Positions 1 to 8,771 are shown, numbered from the stretch's first letter. The stretch: DNA of 64,000 nt from Bradyrhizobium iriomotense (GCF_018130765.1 NZ_JAFCJZ010000002.1:434001-498000), one strand, 5' to 3'. The notes: generated by a model not told the origin, from the sequence alone. Made by a program: numbers and translations.

Positions 1-2
1 CC

Positions 3-845
3 GGCCGGCACGCGACGCTCGCCGGGCTCGGCGTGCTGCCGTTCTTCAAGCTGATCCGCTACTCGCCGGCGATGCGCTCGCTGCTCGCCGCCGTCCATGC
101 CGAGCGGCGCGCGCTGATCGGCTGCATCGTCATCCTGATCGGCGCGGTGCTGACCTTCGCCTCGCTGCTCTATGTCGTCGAGCGCGACGTGCAGCCGGAC
201 AAGCTCGGCACCATCCCGCAGGCGATGTGGTGGGCGATCGTGACGCTCGGCACCGTCGGCTATGGCGACGTCGTGCCGGTGACGCCGCTCGGCAAGTTCA
301 TCTCGGTGTTCGCGATCATCAGCGGCTTTGCGATGATCGCGCTGCCGGTCGCGATCATCTCCTCGGCGTTCGCCGAAGAGGTGAAGCGGCGCGATTTCGT
401 CGTGACCTGGGGCATGCTGGCGCGGGTGCCGCTGTTCTCGCATCTGTCGGCGTCGGAGATCGCCGACATCATGCGCCTCCTGCGCGCGCGCACCATCGAG
501 CAGGGCGAGATCCTGGTGCGGCGAGGGGATGACGCCTCGTCGATGTATTTCATCACCGCCGGCGAGGTCGAGATCGCGCTGCCGAACCAGAATGTGCGGC
601 TCGCCGACGGCACCTTCTTCGGCGAGATCGCGCTGCTGCACAAGACCAAGCGCAGCGGCACGGTAACGGCAACGCGCAAGACGCGGCTGCTGGTGCTGGA
701 CGTGCAGCATTTTCACGCCCTGATCGAGCGCATGCCGACGCTCGCCGCCCACGTCCATACCACCGCGAAGGCGCGGCTGGCCGACAGCGGCGATCTCGCC
801 GCGGCAGAGCTGGCGCAGGCGGAGCAGGAGCGGACTGACCGCTGA
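3..845 (+). CDS. Cyclic-nucleotide-gated potassium channel, C-terminal part (5' end outside window)
   Basis: The reading frame is open from the window edge, so the true start lies upstream; an internal GTG at 33 is probably not the start. Numbering from position 33, the protein has a membrane helix at about 28-50, the pore loop and K+ selectivity filter TLGTVGYGD (71-79), a second helix (about 88-112) and a C-terminal cyclic-nucleotide-binding domain. The phosphate-binding cassette FFGEIALLHKTKRSG is at about 195-209. This matches the last two helices and CNBD of the MlotiK1 family, inner-membrane K+ channels opened by cAMP. The voltage-sensor helices would be upstream. The stop codon is 4 bp from the convergent DUF3455 gene. 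Confidence 0.9.
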   Translation, partial: GRHATLAGLGVLPFFKLIRYSPAMRSLLAAVHAERRALIGCIVILIGAVLTFASLLYVVERDVQPDKLGTIPQAMWWAIVTLGTVGYGDVVPVTPLGKFISVFAIISGFAMIALPVAIISSAFAEEVKRRDFVVTWGMLARVPLFSHLSASEIADIMRLLRARTIEQGEILVRRGDDASSMYFITAGEVEIALPNQNVRLADGTFFGEIALLHKTKRSGTVTATRKTRLLVLDVQHFHALIERMPTLAAHVHTTAKARLADSGDLAAAELAQAEQERTDR

Positions 846-849
846 GCGG

Positions 850-1353
850 TCAGCCCTTCTTCAGGAAGACGTAATCGGCCGAGTAGGGCGCGCTCTTGAA
901 TTCGCCGGCTTTGTCGCAAGAACCCTCGAGCTTGCCGCCATGGGTGTTGATGCGCTGGACGGTGGTGACCGGCGTGAGGGTGCCGCTGCCACGGCGGGAG
1001 GCGACCTCCAGCTTCAGCCAGGGGATGTCGGCGGCGGTTGCACCCGGCGCGTTGCCGATGGCCTTGCCGACCACGGCGCTGCCGTCGGCGAGCTCCCAGT
1101 TCGGCCCGGCATAGTGACGGCCGACGGTCTTGCCCTCGGAGAGCAGCGTCGCGACCGGCTCGCGGAAGGCCCAGGCGAGCTTGCTGTCGGCGGCCGCCTT
1201 GCACTCATAGACCTGCGCGCCCTCGGCGTGGACGCTGAGCACGACGCTCTCGCCGGGGGCGGCGATCGCGTCGGGGAGTGGGTCTGCGGCGACAGCGGGC
1301 CCGGCCATTGCGGCGAGCAGGAACAGAGTGGGGGTGGCAAGCTTGATGAACAT
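850..1353 (-). CDS. Exported DUF3455 family protein
   Basis: 167 aa. An N-terminal signal peptide (MFIKLATPTLFLLAAMAGPAVA) is followed by a mature domain typical of DUF3455: VYECKAA near the N-terminus, WAFREP, HYAGPNWELADGS, and a late Cys in GSCDKAGE. Members are uncharacterised secreted proteins of bacteria and fungi. The start was chosen because it gives a clean signal peptide; upstream in-frame sequence runs into the icd gene and its terminator. The gene is transcribed in the same direction as icd, but a strong terminator (1373-1411) separates them. No function can be assigned. Confidence 0.75.
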   Translation of the reverse strand: MFIKLATPTLFLLAAMAGPAVAADPLPDAIAAPGESVVLSVHAEGAQVYECKAAADSKLAWAFREPVATLLSEGKTVGRHYAGPNWELADGSAVVGKAIGNAPGATAADIPWLKLEVASRRGSGTLTPVTTVQRINTHGGKLEGSCDKAGEFKSAPYSADYVFLKKG

Positions 1354-1372
1354 GGCGGTCTCCGCAAAAGCT

Positions 1373-1411
1373 CTCAAAAAAGAAACGGGCCGCGCCCAAA
1401 GGCGCGGCCCG
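1373..1411 (-). terminator. Rho-independent terminator of icd
   Basis: On the minus strand an 11-bp perfect GC-rich stem (arms 1401-1411 and 1386-1396, CGGGCCGCGCC on both strands) closes a 4-nt loop (1397-1400). It is followed by a T-rich run (complement of 1373-1385). It lies 40 bp past the icd stop codon and just ahead of the DUF3455 start, so it isolates the two transcripts. Confidence 0.9.
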
Positions 1412-1450
1412 TGATGATGTCTGGCCCAGTCGGGCGAAATTGCGGTCGAC

Positions 1451-2665
1451 TTACGCCGCCATCGCCTTGGTAAGGTTCTCGGCGACCTTGTCGAGGAAGC
1501 CGGTGGTCGAGAGCCAGCGCTGGTCGGCACCGACCAGCAGGGCGAGGTCCTTGGTCATGTAGCCGGCCTCGACGGTGTCGACGCAGACCTTCTCCAGCGT
1601 GTTCGCGAACTTGGCGAGCTCGGCATTGTTGTCGAGCTTGGCGCGGTGGGCGAGGCCACGGGTCCAGGCGAAGATCGACGCGATTGAGTTGGTCGAGGTC
1701 TCCTTGCCCTTCTGGTGCTCGCGGTAGTGGCGGGTCACCGTGCCGTGGGCAGCTTCCGCTTCCACGGTCTTGCCGTCGGGGGTGAGCAGCACCGAGGTCA
1801 TCAGGCCGAGCGAGCCGTAGCCCTGCGCGACCGTGTCGGACTGCACGTCGCCGTCGTAGTTTTTACAGGCCCAGACATAGCCGCCGGACCACTTCAGCGC
1901 CGAGGCCACCATGTCGTCGATCAGGCGGTGCTCGTAGGTCAGGCCCTTGGCGTCGAACTCCTTCTTGAACTCCTTGTCGAAGATCTCCTGGAAGATGTCC
2001 TTGAAGCGGCCGTCGTAGACCTTGAGGATCGTGTTCTTGGTCGAGAGATAGACCGGATAGCCGCGCAAGAGGCCGTAGTTGAAGGAGGCGCGGGCGAAGT
2101 CGATGATGGAGTCGTCGAGGTTGTACATCTCCATGGCGACGCCGGCGCCCGGAGCCTTGAACACTTCCTTCTCGATCACGGTGCCGTCCTCGCCGACGAA
2201 CTTCAGCGAGAGGGTGCCCTTGCCCGGGAACTTGATGTCGGTGGCGCGGTACTGGTCGCCATAGGCATGGCGGCCGATGATGATCGGCTTGGTCCAGCCG
2301 GGAACGAGGCGCGGCACGTTCTTGCAGATGATCGGCTCGCGGAAGATGCAGCCGCCGAGGATGTTGCGGATGGTGCCGTTCGGCGACTTCCACATCTGCT
2401 TGAGGTTGAACTCCTTCACCCGGGCTTCGTCCGGGGTGATGGTGGCGCACTTGACGCCGACGCCGACCTTCTTGATCGCCTCGGCGGCGTCGATGGTCAC
2501 CTGATCGTTGGTGTGGTCGCGGTACTCCATGCCCAGGTCGAAATAGAGCAGCTCGACATCCAGGAACGGGTTGATCAGCTTGTCCTTGATGTACTGCCAG
2601 ATGATCCGGGTCATCTCGTCGCCATCGAGTTCGACGACGGGATTGGATACCTTGATTTTTGCCAT
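1451..2665 (-). CDS. icd: NADP-dependent isocitrate dehydrogenase
   Basis: 404 aa, the length of the homodimeric eukaryote-like (subfamily II) NADP-IDH found in Rhizobiales. It converts isocitrate to 2-oxoglutarate in the TCA cycle with NADPH formation. Family landmarks are [14 protein letters not shown] near the N-terminus, [13 protein letters not shown] (substrate-binding Ser/Asn/Arg segment), [28 protein letters not shown] (metal-binding Asp residues) and [13 protein letters not shown] (NADP-binding). The ATG at 2665 starts the conserved MAKIKV terminus; upstream in-frame codons do not resemble the family. Monocistronic, ending at the terminator at 1373-1411. Confidence 0.97.
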   Translation of the reverse strand: MAKIKVSNPVVELDGDEMTRIIWQYIKDKLINPFLDVELLYFDLGMEYRDHTNDQVTIDAAEAIKKVGVGVKCATITPDEARVKEFNLKQMWKSPNGTIRNILGGCIFREPIICKNVPRLVPGWTKPIIIGRHAYGDQYRATDIKFPGKGTLSLKFVGEDGTVIEKEVFKAPGAGVAMEMYNLDDSIIDFARASFNYGLLRGYPVYLSTKNTILKVYDGRFKDIFQEIFDKEFKKEFDAKGLTYEHRLIDDMVASALKWSGGYVWACKNYDGDVQSDTVAQGYGSLGLMTSVLLTPDGKTVEAEAAHGTVTRHYREHQKGKETSTNSIASIFAWTRGLAHRAKLDNNAELAKFANTLEKVCVDTVEAGYMTKDLALLVGADQRWLSTTGFLDKVAENLTKAMAA

Positions 2666-3006
2666 GATCGGGGAAGCCCTCTTGGGAACGGCGCTTGTTG
2701 CGCGCCAACGTGAATATCCGCCGCCTCTTAGCACCTGATAGCAGCGGGTGAAAGCCAAGTGATTATGCACTTTTAGCTCATCCAGCTTCCACAGATGGGG
2801 GGCGGGGAGCGGCCCGCCGGCAGGGGCGGGCCTGAGGCTTCAGAAGAGATTCAAAAGTCGAATCCAACCCGTTATTTCTCTTGAGAATTTTGTCAGGACA
2901 GGCAAACGACAGGCGGATGGCGCCCGAGCCGGCCGGCGGCCTGCTTGAATCAATTCCTAAGGTGGCCTTGCCAAGGCCTTGAGAGACAGTGTGAAAGCGA
3001 AGCGAG
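2666..3006. other. 341-bp intergenic region between divergent icd and the RNA methyltransferase gene
   Basis: No convincing gene. The region must hold the promoters for icd (leftward) and the methyltransferase (rightward), but I cannot assign boxes with confidence. It contains a perfect 8-bp inverted repeat, GGCCCGCC at 2811-2818 and GGCGGGCC at 2825-2832, with a 6-nt loop and no T-tract. An open minus-strand frame across 2778-3281 mostly overlaps the methyltransferase gene and has no recognisable protein character. Confidence 0.5.
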
Positions 3007-4206
3007 ATGTCGGGGACTGACAAGAGCAAGACGGGCCTTTCCCTCGACGGTCCCATCGTCATCCTGGTCGAGCCGCAGCTGGGTGAAAACATCGGCATGG
3101 CCGCGCGCGCCATGGGCAATTTCGCGCTTGGCGCCTTGCGCATCGTCAACCCCAGGGACGGCTGGCCCAACATCGCGGCCCAGCGGGCCGCGGCCGGCGC
3201 CGACCACATTCTGGAAAAGGTCGAATTGTTTGGCACGGTCGAGGAGGCGGTCGCCGACCTCGATCTGCTGTTCGCCACCACGGCTCGCCCCCACGATCAG
3301 GCTAAGCCCGTGGTCGGGCCGGAGGCCGCAGCCAGCGAGATCGCCGGGCACGTCGCGACCGGCGGCAAGGCCGGTATCCTGTTCGGCCGGGAGCGCTGGG
3401 GGCTGACCAACGAGGAGGTCGGGCTCTCCAACCGCATCATCACCTTCCCGGTCAATCCGGGCTTTGCCTCGCTCAACCTCGCCCAGGCCGTGCTGCTGAT
3501 CGGCTACGAATGGTTCAAGCTGGCGACATCAGGCGAACTGCCGCACGCCATGCCGGAGCGCTCCGAGCGCGCCTCGCAGCATCAGATGCAGGCCTTCTTC
3601 GACAATCTCGTGCGCGAGCTCGACAAGGTCGAGTTCCTGCGGCCCGCCGAGAAGCGCGACACCATGCTGGTGAACCTGCGCAACATTTTTAGCCGGATGG
3701 AGCCGACCAAGCAGGACATGCACACTCTGCATGGCGTGGTGATGGCGATTGCGGAGGGGCGCAAGGGCCCGGCCAAGGGCGGCGTGCTCGACGGCGAGCA
3801 GGCCACGCGCCTGCGCGCGCTGCTGGCCGAGCACGGCCAGGGCGGCGGTGTGCCCGACAGCGGCTCGACCGTGCGCGGCCTCGCCCGCCTGCTCCGCCGC
3901 AACCCGACCGACGCCGAGCGCCTGCTGTGGCAGGCCCTGACCCGCGACCGCCGCTTCGCAGGTGGGTTCAAGCGCCAGACCCCGGTCGGCCGCCACATCC
4001 CGGACTTCGTCTCGTTCCCGCACCGGATCGCGATCGAGCTGGTGAACCCGGGCGAGGGCGAGGCCATCGCGACCGACCGCGCGGGGCGGCGGACCTGGCT
4101 CGAGGCGCGCGACTATCGGGTGCTGGAGATCCGGGCCGCGGATGTCGAGCGCGATCTGGAGGCGGAGCTGGTGCGGCTGCAGGGGATGATCGAGCAGGGC
4201 GCGTAG
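3007..4206 (+). CDS. TrmJ-type SpoU RNA methyltransferase fused to a C-terminal DUF559 domain
   Basis: 399 aa. Residues about 15-250 form a SPOUT (TrmH/TrmJ) 2'-O-ribose methyltransferase: motif 1 ENIGMAARAMGNF (27-39), motif 2 GILFGRERWGLTNEE (123-137) and motif 3 PVNPGFASLNLAQAV (148-162). TrmJ methylates the ribose at tRNA position 32. After a linker (about 255-288) comes a DUF559/Vsr-like module (about 289-392) with GLARLLRRNPTDAERLLWQAL, FKRQTPVGRHIPDFVS and YRVLEIRAADV. The usual acidic/His core of DUF559 (ELDGxxH) reads ELVNPGEGEA here, so nuclease activity is doubtful. TrmJ alone is normally about 240-280 aa; the rest is the fused module. ATG preceded by GAAGCGAAGCGAG. Confidence 0.88.
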   Translation: MSGTDKSKTGLSLDGPIVILVEPQLGENIGMAARAMGNFALGALRIVNPRDGWPNIAAQRAAAGADHILEKVELFGTVEEAVADLDLLFATTARPHDQAKPVVGPEAAASEIAGHVATGGKAGILFGRERWGLTNEEVGLSNRIITFPVNPGFASLNLAQAVLLIGYEWFKLATSGELPHAMPERSERASQHQMQAFFDNLVRELDKVEFLRPAEKRDTMLVNLRNIFSRMEPTKQDMHTLHGVVMAIAEGRKGPAKGGVLDGEQATRLRALLAEHGQGGGVPDSGSTVRGLARLLRRNPTDAERLLWQALTRDRRFAGGFKRQTPVGRHIPDFVSFPHRIAIELVNPGEGEAIATDRAGRRTWLEARDYRVLEIRAADVERDLEAELVRLQGMIEQGA

Positions 4207-4226
4207 GTCTCGTCAGGCGCAGGTCT

Positions 4227-4364
4227 CGTAGGGTGGGCAAAGGCGCATAGCGCCGTGCCCACCACTTTTTTGTGTCGAGAGAGATGGTGGGCACGCTTCC
4301 GCCTTCGCTCTTCGAGCTACGGCGGACAAGTCGCGGCACGGCGCTTGTGGCTAATCCACCCTAA
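4227..4364. repeat. Intergenic palindromic repeat, family A (GTAGGGTGGGCAAAGGCGC type), copy 1
   Basis: Begins CGTAGGGTGGGCAAAGGCGC, then its partner GCGCCGTGCCCACCA, a second GGTGGGCAC block and a degenerate right end (AATCCACCCTAAG). It shares its core words with copies at 6163-6291 and 7764-7859. These are noncoding Bradyrhizobium-type repeats; transcripts would fold into long hairpins. Confidence 0.85.
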
Positions 4365-4399
4365 GCACTATCGCCCGAGCTGCACGCCAACGCCGCAAC

Positions 4400-4462
4400 C
4401 AAGGGCTGTGCAGAGGCGTAATCGGTTGCTATGAAGTCCCCGGGAATTGAAATGGGGACTGC
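4400..4462 (+). promoter_or_regulatory. 5' leader of TPR gene 1, duplicated upstream of TPR gene 2
   Basis: About 64 bp starting CAACCAAGGGCTGTGC and running to the start codon is nearly identical to 6333-6396 ahead of the second TPR gene. It carries a 14-codon ORF (ATG at 4431, TGA ending 4475) that overlaps the TPR start codon in another frame; the same small ORF exists in the second copy (6365-6409). The conserved block probably carries the promoter/translation-initiation region. No classical boxes were assigned. Confidence 0.55.
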
Positions 4463-6145
4463 ATGTTTGGAATGATCGGCCGTGCACTGATTTGTGCGGC
4501 AGCAAGCTTAAGCGCGTTGGCGCTCACAATCTTGATCGAAGTATCGCCTGCCCGAGCGGAAATGCCTTTGGCTGCAAAGTGCAACGCGCTCGGCAACATC
4601 ACCCTCGATGATCGCATTGCGGGCTGCACCGCCATCATTGAGGCTGGGAAGGCCTTGCAACAGAGCGTGATCGCGGCGCACTTTCGCCGTGCCATGCTCT
4701 ACCGTCAGAAAGGTGAGGTCGGCCTTGCGATCGCGGACTACAACGTGATCATCGAACGCGATCCGGGCAATCTGAACGCGCGTCTTCAGAGAGCTGCTGC
4801 ACAAACCGCGAGGCGACAAACCGACGCTGCGCTTGCCGACTACGACAAGGTCATCGAGCTTGATCCCAAGGCTGTCTATGCCCGTCTGGGGCGTGCCCGA
4901 ATCTACCAAGCCAAAGGAGATATGGTCCGCGCTATCGCTGACTATGATCAAGCCCTCCTGGTCCATCCGGACAATGTCATAGCGCTTGTCGACCGAGGTC
5001 TCGCTTTCATCCGCAAGGGAGACCTGGATCGTGCCATGGCTGACTGTGACCGAGCGGTCGAGCTGAGCCCGCAAACCGGCGGTGGCCAGTTGTGTCGCGG
5101 TCGGGTCTACTTCGCCAGGGGTAACAGAGAGCTCGCATTGGCCGCACTCGATCAAACCATGCAGATCAAGCCAAGGAGCGAGGAATTTTATTTCTTTCGC
5201 GCAGAATCCTTCCTTCAATTGGACGAGTTCACTCGCGCGTTCGCCGATTATGACCGGATCATCGAGCTCAACCCACGAGGTCGATCTGTCTACCTCTGCC
5301 GGGGTGTCGCCTATGCTCGAAAAGGCGACTACGACCACGCCATTGCCGATTTCACACAGGCAATTCAGCTGGCCCATCGGGATCAGGGAAGCCCAGGCGA
5401 GGGGACGCATCAGATTCCAGGTCAAGACGCCGATCCCGCTTCAGCGTCTGTTGATGGCGGGACAGCTGCGCTCGGCTGGGGGGACGGTCCTGCATTCCGC
5501 GCTCGGGGAACTGCGTACTCCGCAAGAGGGGACCTTGATCTGGCCATCGCAGACTATGATGAGGCGATCCGCCTCAACCCTAAGGACAAGGACGCACTCG
5601 GGCTCCGCGCTAACGCGTACAAGGCCAAGGGAGATTTCGACCGTTCGCTCGCGGATTACGATCAACTCGTGCAGCTCGATGCCAAGGATGCGCGCGCCTA
5701 TTTTCATCGTGCAAGGGTCTATTGGCAGATTGCTTCATTCGCCAAATCGTTGGCCGACCTCGATCAGGCGATCCAGCTCGATCCAAAGAATGCCTACCCG
5801 GTCTTATGGCGCGAAATTGTTGCAAGGCGCAGTGACCAACCGAGCCAGCTGAGCGAGGCTGCAAAGCAGCTCGACACGGCGAAGTGGCCCGCGCCGGTCC
5901 TCAATCTCTTCCTTGGCACGACGACGCCGGAGCAAGTGCTCAGCGCGGCGGACGATGCCGACCCGGCGAAGAAGAAGGGGCAGGTCTGCGAGGCGAATTT
6001 CTATATCGCCGAGCGCGCCTTGCAGAGCGGCTCCAGGGAAGAGGCGTTGAAGCTGTTCGAGCAGGCGGCGGCCGATTGCCCGAAGACCTTTATCGAGAAG
6101 CAGGCCGCAGACGCTGAGCTTGGCGCGCTGCGAGCGAGCCGCTGA
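4463..6145 (+). CDS. Exported tetratricopeptide-repeat protein (paralogue 1)
   Basis: 560 aa with an N-terminal signal peptide (cleavage near SPARA-E, residue about 32), then at least nine 34-residue TPR units with the pattern A-x-ADYDxAIxLDPK, and a C-terminal module. An Asp/Gly/Pro-rich linker (about 310-345) interrupts the TPR array at the same place as in the paralogue. The C-terminal module (CEANFYIAERAL, LFEQAAADCPKTF) resembles the end of NlpI-like lipoprotein-type TPR proteins. The likely role is periplasmic protein-protein interaction; partner unknown. It is followed by paralogue 2 after a repeat element; leader and gene were duplicated together. Confidence 0.85.
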   Translation: MFGMIGRALICAAASLSALALTILIEVSPARAEMPLAAKCNALGNITLDDRIAGCTAIIEAGKALQQSVIAAHFRRAMLYRQKGEVGLAIADYNVIIERDPGNLNARLQRAAAQTARRQTDAALADYDKVIELDPKAVYARLGRARIYQAKGDMVRAIADYDQALLVHPDNVIALVDRGLAFIRKGDLDRAMADCDRAVELSPQTGGGQLCRGRVYFARGNRELALAALDQTMQIKPRSEEFYFFRAESFLQLDEFTRAFADYDRIIELNPRGRSVYLCRGVAYARKGDYDHAIADFTQAIQLAHRDQGSPGEGTHQIPGQDADPASASVDGGTAALGWGDGPAFRARGTAYSARGDLDLAIADYDEAIRLNPKDKDALGLRANAYKAKGDFDRSLADYDQLVQLDAKDARAYFHRARVYWQIASFAKSLADLDQAIQLDPKNAYPVLWREIVARRSDQPSQLSEAAKQLDTAKWPAPVLNLFLGTTTPEQVLSAADDADPAKKKGQVCEANFYIAERALQSGSREEALKLFEQAAADCPKTFIEKQAADAELGALRASR

Positions 6146-6162
6146 TCGAACGGGTGGGATTT

Positions 6163-6291
6163 CGTAGGGTGGGCAAGCGGCTTGTCCGCCGTAGCTCCAA
6201 GAGCAAAGGCGGAAGCGTGCCCACCATGTCGATCGACGTAGCTGATACAGAGGTGGTGGGCACGGCGCTGCGCGCCTTTGCCCACCCTACG
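6163..6291. repeat. Intergenic palindromic repeat, family A, copy 2
   Basis: Flanked by perfect inverted ends CGTAGGGTGGGCAA and TTGCCCACCCTACG, with two internal GTGCCCACCA/TGGTGGGCAC blocks. It sits between the tandem TPR genes, so it was carried along with, or may have mediated, the duplication. Confidence 0.88.
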
Positions 6292-6396
6292 AGACCGTCA
6301 TCCTCGCACGAGGTTTGCAATTTGCGCCGCAACCAAGGGCTGTGCGGGCGCTCAATCGATTGCTATGAAGTTCCCGGGAATTGAAATGGGGACTGC

Positions 6397-7749
6397 ATGT
6401 CTGGAATGACGGGCCGCGAGATTGTCGCCGCGGCGATTTGTTTGGCCGCTGCTTCGCTTGTGTCGCCCTCCATTGCTGAGTCCAATACGGACTGGAAATG
6501 CACTGCGATCACGGAAATCCCGGTCGATGAGCGGATCGCCGCCTGCACGTCCGTGCTGGATGCCGGGAAATTTGGCGAGCGAGGCGTGATCAGCGCCCGG
6601 TTCAATCGAGCTAGCGCTTACAGCAAGAAGGGCGCGTTCGAACTCGCGGTCGCCGATTACAGTGAGCTGATCAGGCTCCATCCTCAAAATGTCTACGCGC
6701 ATTACAATCGCGCATACTCTTACTATCAACTCGGAGAACTCGATCGCGCGATTGCGGACTACGGCGAGGCCATCCGGCTGAACCCCAAGGATCAGCGCGC
6801 TTACTACAGTCGCGGGGTGTCATATTCCACGAAGGGCGATTTCGACCGCGCCATTGCCGACTATACGAGAGCAATCGAATTGAAGCTCGATCCGTCACTC
6901 GCTGCCGGCGGGGCGCGGCCTTTCTATCATGGTGGGGATCTGGCTCCCACTGATCCCGGTCCGTCCGCTCAATTCAATCCATTGCACAGGGCGGCCTATC
7001 TGGCGCGCGGTGTTGCCCAGAGCAAGAAGGGCAACATTGATGGTGCAATCTCCGATTACGAAGCGGCGCTCGCGCTCGATCCGGGGTACCCTCCTGCGTA
7101 CGTCTATCGTGCAGGCGCTTATCGAGCAAAGCACGAGCTTGCGCGCGCCATGGATGACTGCGATCGCGCGGTGGCCTTCGATCCCAAGGACCCCAACACA
7201 TATATGTGCCGCACCTTCAGCTATCTGGCGATGGGGGATCCGCAGCGCGCCGTCTCGGCATGCGATCTCGCGATCGAGCGTGCTCCGAAGGCGGCCGGCC
7301 AGTATCGCATATGTGCCATGGCACACCTCCAGGCCGGCTCGACCGGGCAGGCAATCTCCAACCTCGATCGTTCACGAGAGCTCGATCCCAAGGAGCCCTA
7401 TGGTGCGATCTGGCGTGAAATCGCCGGCTGGCGCAGTAATGCCCCGGAGACGTTGTCAGAGGCGACCGCCAAGCTCGATATGACGAAATGGCCTGCTCCA
7501 ATCATCCGGGTGATGTTGGGGACGATGACGGCCGAGGAGTTGCTGCGCGCAGCCGACGATGCCGACCCGATCAAGAAGAAGGGCCAGATCTGTGAAGCGA
7601 ATTTCTTCACCGCTGAACTCGCTTTGCAGCGTCGCATGAAGGAGGAGGCGCGGCGGCTTTTCGGACTGGCACTTGCCGATTGCCCGCCGACCTTCGTGGA
7701 AGCACAGGCGGCCGCGGCCGAGCTCAAGGCGCTGGGCGTCAATCCCTGA
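6397..7749 (+). CDS. Exported tetratricopeptide-repeat protein (paralogue 2)
   Basis: 450 aa, about 110 residues shorter than paralogue 1 because it has fewer TPR units. Signal peptide MSGMTGREIVAAAICLAAAS followed by SPSIAES (mature from about residue 28). TPR motifs such as AIADYGEAIRLNPKDQRAYY and AISDYEAALALDPGYPPAY flank a Gly/Pro-rich linker (about 168-195). The C-terminal module (KKKGQICEANFFTAELAL, ALADCPPTF) is clearly homologous to paralogue 1. Upstream DNA is a near-copy of the region ahead of paralogue 1. Probably periplasmic scaffold; substrate and partner unknown. Confidence 0.85.
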   Translation: MSGMTGREIVAAAICLAAASLVSPSIAESNTDWKCTAITEIPVDERIAACTSVLDAGKFGERGVISARFNRASAYSKKGAFELAVADYSELIRLHPQNVYAHYNRAYSYYQLGELDRAIADYGEAIRLNPKDQRAYYSRGVSYSTKGDFDRAIADYTRAIELKLDPSLAAGGARPFYHGGDLAPTDPGPSAQFNPLHRAAYLARGVAQSKKGNIDGAISDYEAALALDPGYPPAYVYRAGAYRAKHELARAMDDCDRAVAFDPKDPNTYMCRTFSYLAMGDPQRAVSACDLAIERAPKAAGQYRICAMAHLQAGSTGQAISNLDRSRELDPKEPYGAIWREIAGWRSNAPETLSEATAKLDMTKWPAPIIRVMLGTMTAEELLRAADDADPIKKKGQICEANFFTAELALQRRMKEEARRLFGLALADCPPTFVEAQAAAAELKALGVNP

Positions 7750-7763
7750 CGGGGCGCAGCTCT

Positions 7764-7859
7764 CGTAGGGTGGGCAAAGCAAAGCGCGCCCGCCATCTCG
7801 ATCAACAAAGCTCGACGAGTTTGGTGGGCACGGCGCTTTGCGCCTTTGCCCACCCTACG
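7764..7859. repeat. Intergenic palindromic repeat, family A, copy 3
   Basis: Inverted ends CGTAGGGTGGGCAAAG and CTTTGCCCACCCTACG with an internal TGGTGGGCACGGCGC word. It lies immediately downstream of the second TPR gene and may act as its transcript end. A different palindromic repeat abuts it at 7866. Confidence 0.88.
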
Positions 7860-7865
7860 GACCTC

Positions 7866-7934
7866 GTACCCCGGATGGAGCGGAGCGCAATCCGGGACGG
7901 TGTTCCCGCATTCCGCTTCGCTGTATGCGGGCTA
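7866..7934. repeat. Intergenic palindromic repeat, family B (CCCGGATG...CGGGCTAC type)
   Basis: Left half reads GTACCCCGGATGGAGCGGAGCGC followed by AATCCGGGA; right half ends in GCATTCCGCTTCGCTGTATGC and GGGCTAC. It belongs to the same broad family as the repeats at 21007, 38737, 58800 and 60103. It lies between the TPR array and the convergent TetR gene. Confidence 0.75.
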
Positions 7935-7948
7935 CAAGACCAGCGCGT

Positions 7949-8596
7949 TTACACCGCCTCGAGCTGATCCGCCGCGCGCTTCTTCTTCGCCTTGGACTGG
8001 CCGAGCAGGGGGCCGGCCGTGAGCGCCGCCGTATCGGCCACGCCTGGGTCGCGCGAGATCATTGCGGCGACGATGGCGCCGTCGATGATCAGGCCGAGCT
8101 GGTGCGCGAGCACCGCGGGCTCGCTCGAGCCGAGTTCGCCGGCGAGCTTCTCGATATGGCCGAGCACGATCTTCTTGTGCTTCAGCGCGATGTTGCGGAA
8201 CTGTTTGGCGTCCTTGTCGTGCTCGCCGACGGCATTGATGAAGGGGCAGCCGTAGAAGCGCTCTTCGGCGAACCAGCTCTTCAGCGCCGGGAAGATCCGC
8301 GTCAGCTTGGCCTGCGCGTCGCCGCCGCCCGCTTCCATGGCGCCGATGAACCATTCGCGCCACTGCTTGCCTTCGCTCTCCAGCACCGCGTTGACGAGAT
8401 TGGTCTTGGAGCCGAACAATTTGTAGAGTGTGGTCTTCGCCGTGCCGGCTTCCTCGATGATCGCGTCGATGCCGGTGGCGTTGATCCCGTTCTTGCAGAA
8501 CAGATGCGTTGCGGCGCTGAGGAGGCGCCCGCGCGCGGATTCATCTTCGCCAGCGGCGGCGTGGGGCGAAGTCTTCTTCGATGACGTCTTTGCCAT
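7949..8596 (-). CDS. TetR/AcrR family transcriptional regulator
   Basis: 215 aa. The N-terminal helix-turn-helix spans about residues 24-70 (RLLSAATHLFCKNGINATGIDAII, then AGTAKTTLYKLFGSKTNLV). The C-terminal ligand-binding half contains WFAEERFYGCPFINAVGEH, typical of the TetR_C subgroup seen in YcdC/AefR-like regulators. It is divergent from the OsmC gene, with 247 bp between the starts, so it may control that operon as well as itself. The ligand is unknown. Lys-rich ends (KTSSKK, SKAKKKRA) are unusual but unremarkable. Confidence 0.9.
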   Translation of the reverse strand: MAKTSSKKTSPHAAAGEDESARGRLLSAATHLFCKNGINATGIDAIIEEAGTAKTTLYKLFGSKTNLVNAVLESEGKQWREWFIGAMEAGGGDAQAKLTRIFPALKSWFAEERFYGCPFINAVGEHDKDAKQFRNIALKHKKIVLGHIEKLAGELGSSEPAVLAHQLGLIIDGAIVAAMISRDPGVADTAALTAGPLLGQSKAKKKRAADQLEAV

Positions 8597-8771
8597 GGTG
8601 ACGAACTTACCCGCAGCTGCGCCGCATCAGCAAGCCGCATCTGTTCCGCGCTGAAAAGATTCGCAAAGGCCAGCCCATCTGCATCGCCTTTGAGCAAGCA
8701 CCGGCTGATCAATCCGCAGGCAGGGAGGCTTAAGCGGCTCCAAAGCTTCGCGTTTTGTTTTCGGCCGGCTC

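Noticed and set aside
2778..3281. Minus-strand ORF upstream of icd
   Set aside because: Most of it is antisense to the methyltransferase, no recognisable domain or Shine-Dalgarno.
5370..5510. Apparent frameshift in TPR gene 1 because TPR periodicity breaks
   Set aside because: The paralogue has a similar Gly/Pro/Asp-rich linker at the same place and no alternative frame continues a TPR pattern.
4200..7935. Family A/B repeats as a CRISPR or satellite array
   Set aside because: Units are inverted, unevenly spaced and lie only between genes.
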